Source: Demequina phytophila (lineage in GTDB: Bacteria; Actinomycetota; Actinomycetes; Actinomycetales; Demequinaceae). From it: DNA of 64,000 nt. This document shows positions 60,315 through 64,000 of this stretch, one piece after another (position 1 is the first letter of the stretch; every line of letters starts with the position of its first letter). The notes under the pieces were generated by a model. It was not told the origin of the DNA and ran no database searches. It worked only from the letters and a program-made list of their open reading frames with translations. The position numbers and the translations under genes were made by a program. The stretch is from the NCBI RefSeq assembly GCF_000971135.1, contig NZ_BBLW01000003.1, positions 62,001-126,000 of the forward strand. The letters run 5' to 3'.

Positions 60315-60356
60315 CGGCCCGACCCGCGCTCACCGACAACCTCGCAAGGACCCGTC

Positions 60357-61880
60357 ATGGCCGTCACGATCGACCCCACCAAGACCATCGCCACCATCCG
60401 CCCGGCGCTGCACGGGCAGTTCATCGAGTACCTCGGCGAGTGCATCGACGGCGGGATCTGGGTGGGCCCCGGCTCCGACATCCCCCACACGGACGGCATC
60501 CGCCAGGGCGTCCTCGACGCCCTCAACGAGCTCGAGCCGCCCGTGCTCCGCTGGCCCGGCGGCTGCTACGCCGACACGTATCACTGGCGCGACGGCATCG
60601 GCCCCCGCGACCAGCGTCCCACCACGTTCAACGAGAACTTCGGCACCTACGAGCTCGACGACCACGCTTTCGGGACCGACGAGTACCTGCGCCTGTGCGA
60701 GGCGATCGGCGCGCAGCCGTGGATCAACGTCAACATGATGACGGGCACCGTCGCGGAGGCACGCGACTGGATGGAGTACTGCAACCGCTCCTCCGGCACG
60801 GAGCTCGCGGATCTGCGCGCGGCCCACGGCCACCCGGCGCCGTACGGCGTCCAGCTGTGGGGCATCGGCAACGAGCCCTGGGGCGGCGGCGGGACCATGA
60901 CGGCACCGGGCTACGTCGCGGCGTACCGCGCCTTCGCCTCGGCGATGCCGCGCTTCACGGGATCGGTCTTCGAGACCCCGCAGACCTACGCGATCGCGAG
61001 CGGCCCCGACGGCAACAAGCCTCGCGAGCGCGTCGCGTGGACCCGGGACTTCTTCCGTGCGCTCAACGAGTACCGCCAGCCGCCCATCCACGGCTACGAC
61101 CTGCACTTCTACAACTGGAACATCGACCACGAGGCCGACACCCCGACCGACTTCGACGAGGCCGGCTGGGACCGCGTCATCGCAGGCTGCCTCGAGCTCG
61201 AGGACGTGATCGTCGAGCAGTGGGACCTCATCCAGGAGGGGCTCGCGGGAGTGCCCCAGCCCGAGTCGACCCTGGAGCCCCGCCTCGAGAGCATCGACCT
61301 GGTCGTCGGCGAGTGGGGCAACTGGCACCGCGACGCGTTCTTCGCGCGCCCCGCGCTCTCCCAACAGGTGACGATGCGCGACGCCATCACCACCGCGCTC
61401 ACGCTCGACATCCTGCAGCGTCATGCCGACAAGATCAGCATCGCCTGCAATGCGCAGACCGTGAACGTCCTCAACTCGGTGATCCTCACCGACGGCGACG
61501 CGACCATCCGCACCCCGAACTTCGACGTGTTCATGATGTACAAGGCGCACCGCGGGGCGACCGCTCTCGCGGTCGAGCCCGTGGACGCCGCGAGCGGCGC
61601 CCACGTGTTCGCCTCCGTCGCGGAGGACGGGACGATGCTGGTGAACCTCACCAACCCGTCGATGACCACGGCGGCGGACGTGGTTCTCGAGTTCCCTTCC
61701 CCGATGCGTCTCGACCGCCGTCAGACGCTGGCAGCGGACTCGCCCACGGCGCACAACACGGCCGCCGCTCCCGACGCGGTGCGGCGAGTCGCCGAGGCGC
61801 TCTCGGGCGAGGCCTCCCCCTCGCACACCGTTCACCTCCCCGCGGGATCGATCACGGTGCTGCGCATCGGGCAGCCGTAG
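60357..61880 (+). CDS. GH51 alpha-L-arabinofuranosidase
   Basis: 507 residues, GH51 clan-A barrel plus C-terminal beta domain. LRWPGGCYADTYHWRDGIGP, the acid/base E173 in GIGNEPWGGGG and the nucleophile E319 in VGEWGNWH are the family signatures. It removes terminal alpha-L-arabinofuranose from arabinan or arabinoxylan oligosaccharides. There is no signal peptide, so cytosolic, after import by the MFS protein upstream. Confidence 0.94.
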   Translation: MAVTIDPTKTIATIRPALHGQFIEYLGECIDGGIWVGPGSDIPHTDGIRQGVLDALNELEPPVLRWPGGCYADTYHWRDGIGPRDQRPTTFNENFGTYELDDHAFGTDEYLRLCEAIGAQPWINVNMMTGTVAEARDWMEYCNRSSGTELADLRAAHGHPAPYGVQLWGIGNEPWGGGGTMTAPGYVAAYRAFASAMPRFTGSVFETPQTYAIASGPDGNKPRERVAWTRDFFRALNEYRQPPIHGYDLHFYNWNIDHEADTPTDFDEAGWDRVIAGCLELEDVIVEQWDLIQEGLAGVPQPESTLEPRLESIDLVVGEWGNWHRDAFFARPALSQQVTMRDAITTALTLDILQRHADKISIACNAQTVNVLNSVILTDGDATIRTPNFDVFMMYKAHRGATALAVEPVDAASGAHVFASVAEDGTMLVNLTNPSMTTAADVVLEFPSPMRLDRRQTLAADSPTAHNTAAAPDAVRRVAEALSGEASPSHTVHLPAGSITVLRIGQP

Positions 61881-61951
61881 CCGGGCACGCACGGGGGGAC
61901 GATGCGCGGCGCACCCCTGCAGTTGTCGGCACCGGAGCCTAGGGTGGCGTG

Positions 61952-62515
61952 ATGGTCGAGGTCATCCTGTTCCATCACGCCGGCGGTCTCACCGACGGGG
62001 TGCTCGCCTTCGCCTCCGCGCTGCGCGACGCCGGACACACCGTGCACACGCCAGATCTGTTCGAGGGCCACCGCTTCGACGACGTCGCGGACGGCGTCGC
62101 CTTCGCCCAGTCCCACCCGCCGGGCACCATGGCGCGCCGCGCGGCGGAGGCGATCGCGGACCTGCCCACCCATGCGGTCTACGGCGGGATGTCGATGGGC
62201 GCGGCCCGCGCCGCCGAGTCCGTGCTTGAGAGGCCCGGCGCGCGAGGCGCGTTCTTCCTCTACGGCGCCATCGCGCCCTCGTGGTGGGACGCCGAGTGGC
62301 CCGCCGGGGTACCGTCCCAGGCCCACGTGAATGCAGGCGACCCCTGGCGCGAGGTCGAGGCCGAGGAGGAGTACGTCGCGGCCGTGCCGGACGGCGAGCT
62401 GTTCGTCTACGAGGGCCGCGGCCACCTGTTCGCCGAGCCAGGGCATCCGGACCACGACGCGGATTCCGCCGCGATGGCGCTCGACCGGGTGCTCGCGCTG
62501 CTCGGCGAGCTCTAG
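61952..62515 (+). CDS. Dienelactone hydrolase-family protein
   Basis: 187 residues: VILFHHAGGLTDGVLAF, DLFEGHRFDD, YGGMSMGAARA (nucleophile elbow Ser) and YEGRGHLFAEP with the late His. Smaller than the classical ~240 residues. ATG 61952 has TAGGGT at 61940-61945, 6 nt upstream, so leaderless and preferable to GTG 61949. Stands alone. Confidence 0.84.
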   Translation: MVEVILFHHAGGLTDGVLAFASALRDAGHTVHTPDLFEGHRFDDVADGVAFAQSHPPGTMARRAAEAIADLPTHAVYGGMSMGAARAAESVLERPGARGAFFLYGAIAPSWWDAEWPAGVPSQAHVNAGDPWREVEAEEEYVAAVPDGELFVYEGRGHLFAEPGHPDHDADSAAMALDRVLALLGEL

Positions 62516-62527
62516 CGGGCGGCACGC

Positions 62528-63148
62528 TCAGGCCGCCATGTCCCCCGTCTCGGGCGGGTGGCCCGTGGGTCCGTAGCGCAACTGAACCGCGCCGCTCTCC
62601 CCGGTGACGGCGGGCTCGAGCAGCCGTAGCCCGGCGGGGGTGGCACCGTCGGGGAACACCTTCTTCCCCTGACCCAGCACCACCGGGTAGACCCACAGGG
62701 TCAGCACGTCGAAGAGACCCTCCGCGAGCAGCGACTGCACAAGGTCCACGCTCCCGATGACGTGCACGTCCGCGTGGCGCTCGCGCAGCGCGCGCACCTC
62801 AGGCACAAGATCGGCCCCCACGCGCGAGGACCCGCGCCACGCGAGATCCCGCTCGGACCGGCTCGCGACGTACTTGGGCACCTCCGCGAACTTGCTGCCG
62901 ATCGCACCCTCGGGGCCCGTCTCGTGATGCGGCCAGTACGCCGCGAAGATGTCATAGGTGCGCCGCCCGAGCAGCAGCGCGTCCATCGACGCGATGCCGG
63001 CCATCACGCTGTCCCCGACCATCGCGTCCATCAGCGGCGCCTGCCACCCGCCGAAAGGGAACCATCCCGAGGTGTCCTCCTCCGGCCCGCCCGGCGCCTG
63101 GCAGACACCGTCGAGCGTGGTGAACAGGTCGATGCTGATGCGGCCCAT
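62528..63148 (-). CDS. RibD C-terminal/dihydrofolate reductase-like protein
   Basis: 206 residues: MGRISIDLFTTLDGVCQAPG, LLLGRRTYDIFAAYWP, VIGSVDLVQSLLAEGLFDVLTLWVYPVVLG. The family reduces pterin- or pyrimidine-like substrates with NADPH; the members of this group (YyaP/YwjB-like) have unknown substrates. ATG 63148 with AAGGAG upstream. Confidence 0.88.
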   Translation of the reverse strand: MGRISIDLFTTLDGVCQAPGGPEEDTSGWFPFGGWQAPLMDAMVGDSVMAGIASMDALLLGRRTYDIFAAYWPHHETGPEGAIGSKFAEVPKYVASRSERDLAWRGSSRVGADLVPEVRALRERHADVHVIGSVDLVQSLLAEGLFDVLTLWVYPVVLGQGKKVFPDGATPAGLRLLEPAVTGESGAVQLRYGPTGHPPETGDMAA

Positions 63149-63260
63149 GACGGCTCCTTCGGCTCGAGTGAGCACCCCCACGGTCGAGCATAGGCACGTC
63201 GCCCGCCGCCGCCCATCCGGAGGCCGCTAGGCTCCGAACGCCGGGCCAAGGAGGTCGCCC

Positions 63261-64000
63261 ATGGACATCGCCGACGCCGCGTACGCCCTGCTGCTGGGCG
63301 CGGTCGCCGCGTTCAACCCGTGCGGCTTCGCGCTCCTGCCCGCGTACGTCACCGTGATCGTGACGGGCACCGCCGGGAGGGACGATGCCGCGGTCCCGCG
63401 GGCGGTCGCGCTGAGGCGGGCGCTGGGATTCGCGGCCGCGATGACCGCGGGCTTCGTGGCCGTGTTCACCGCCTTGGGCCTGCTGTTCGGGGGAGTGAGC
63501 CTGAGCCTGCAGGCGACGGTGCTGCCGGCGGTGTCCTACGTGACGGCGGTCCTGGGGGCGCTGGTCATCGCGCTGGGCGCGGTGATGATCCGCCATGGCG
63601 AGCTGCGGGGGCCGGGACTGGGCGCGCTCGGCCGAGCGTCGCACGCGCCGGGGAGGACGTTCGCGTCGCAGCTCGCGTACGGTGCGACGTTCGCGGTGGC
63701 GTCGCTCAGCTGCACCATCGGGCTGTTCCTCGTGGTGGTCACCCAGGCCCTGGCCGCAAGCGGAGCCGTCGCGACCGTCGCCCCGTTCCTCGCGTACGCG
63801 ATCGGGATGGGCGCGTCGGTGGTGATCGTGTCGCTCGCCGCGGCCCTCGCGGGGAACGGCCTCGCCGCGGCGGTGCGACGGCGCACTCCCCTGCTCATGC
63901 GCGCCGGAGGAGTCCTCATGGTGCTCGCAGGCCTCTACGTCACGGTGTTCGGGCTCGCGGAGATCCTGCCGCGGTTCGGCATCCACGCGCTGGACGCGGT
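63261..64000 (+). CDS. ccdA: Cytochrome c biogenesis protein CcdA (3' end outside window)
   Basis: 246 visible residues, six membrane segments. The paired cysteines are in FNPCGFALLPAY (C21) and SLSCTIGLF (C151), which shuttle electrons from cytosolic thioredoxin to extracytoplasmic thioredoxin-like proteins. ATG 63261 follows AAGGAGG, and TAGGCT near 63230 is the likely -10. The frame is open at the window edge, so a C-terminal domain cannot be excluded. Confidence 0.87.
   Translation, partial: MDIADAAYALLLGAVAAFNPCGFALLPAYVTVIVTGTAGRDDAAVPRAVALRRALGFAAAMTAGFVAVFTALGLLFGGVSLSLQATVLPAVSYVTAVLGALVIALGAVMIRHGELRGPGLGALGRASHAPGRTFASQLAYGATFAVASLSCTIGLFLVVVTQALAASGAVATVAPFLAYAIGMGASVVIVSLAAALAGNGLAAAVRRRTPLLMRAGGVLMVLAGLYVTVFGLAEILPRFGIHALDA

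Noticed and set aside
1..64000. CRISPR arrays, insertion sequences, tRNA or rRNA genes
   Set aside because: No repeated spacer-type units, transposase motifs, cloverleaf with TTCGA-type loop or rRNA-like stretches were recognised by eye; a tRNAscan or ISfinder run would settle it.

Overview
The window is very GC-rich, uses many GTG and some TTG starts, and packs genes tightly with GTGA or ATGA start-stop overlaps. Gene content (mycobacterial-type 4TM holin-like protein, MMPL transporter, DUF6716 glycosyltransferase, many TetR regulators) points to an actinobacterium, probably a Micrococcales relative of Cellulomonas or Demequina. That placement is an inference. No rRNA, tRNA, CRISPR array, insertion sequence or phage block was seen.

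Left part (about 0.1-30 kb): a surface-polysaccharide locus flanked by a PAPS-supply operon. cysQ-cysD-cysN-TSUP transporter-cysC (338-5379, +) make 3'-phosphoadenylyl sulfate and remove its by-product PAP. No PAPS or sulfite reductase gene lies beside them. Next come an OafA-type acyltransferase with an SGNH domain (-), then GT2, a polysialyltransferase-family enzyme and a PAPS-sulfotransferase-like protein (7798-12109, +). After a perfect 17-bp hairpin, a long minus-strand series runs from 30161 down to 12163: HisC-type aminotransferase, ExoA-like GT2, Wzm-type permease, Wzt-type ATPase, GT52-like protein, NeuA fused to a HAD phosphatase, DUF6716 glycosyltransferase, a second sulfotransferase-like protein, NeuB, an unknown protein, a GT8-pyruvyltransferase fusion, a pyruvyltransferase, a lipoprotein and a secreted protein. 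Read together, these genes would make a CMP-activated nonulosonic acid (possibly Kdn), polymerise it, export it by ABC transporter, and decorate it with sulfate, pyruvate and acyl groups. I infer a sulfated capsule or teichulosonic acid.

Middle part (30-41 kb): mostly core and small genes: 4TM holin-like protein, a WXG-like small protein paired with an alpha/beta hydrolase, purB, a secreted protein, a MOSC protein, a CPBP protease, a large LPG-synthase-type membrane protein with a degenerate kinase domain, an NAD(P)-binding oxidoreductase with its TetR regulator, and a MauE/DoxX protein.

Right part (41-64 kb): accessory metabolism. A group around a GntR regulator (dienelactone hydrolase, HsaA-like flavin monooxygenase, small protein, SnoaL-like protein, flavin reductase) looks like a two-component flavin oxygenase pathway, with a shared operator motif at two promoters. 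Then come an MMPL transporter, a quinone reductase with TetR, and three sugar-use units: a double-TetR protein with MFS and GH3; TetR and maltose acetyltransferase with an FHS-type MFS; and TetR with MFS and GH51 arabinofuranosidase. The window ends with a small hydrolase, a RibD/DHFR-like protein and the 5' part of ccdA.

A recurring feature is a -10 hexamer placed exactly 6 nt before the start codon at about ten genes, which implies many leaderless mRNAs.
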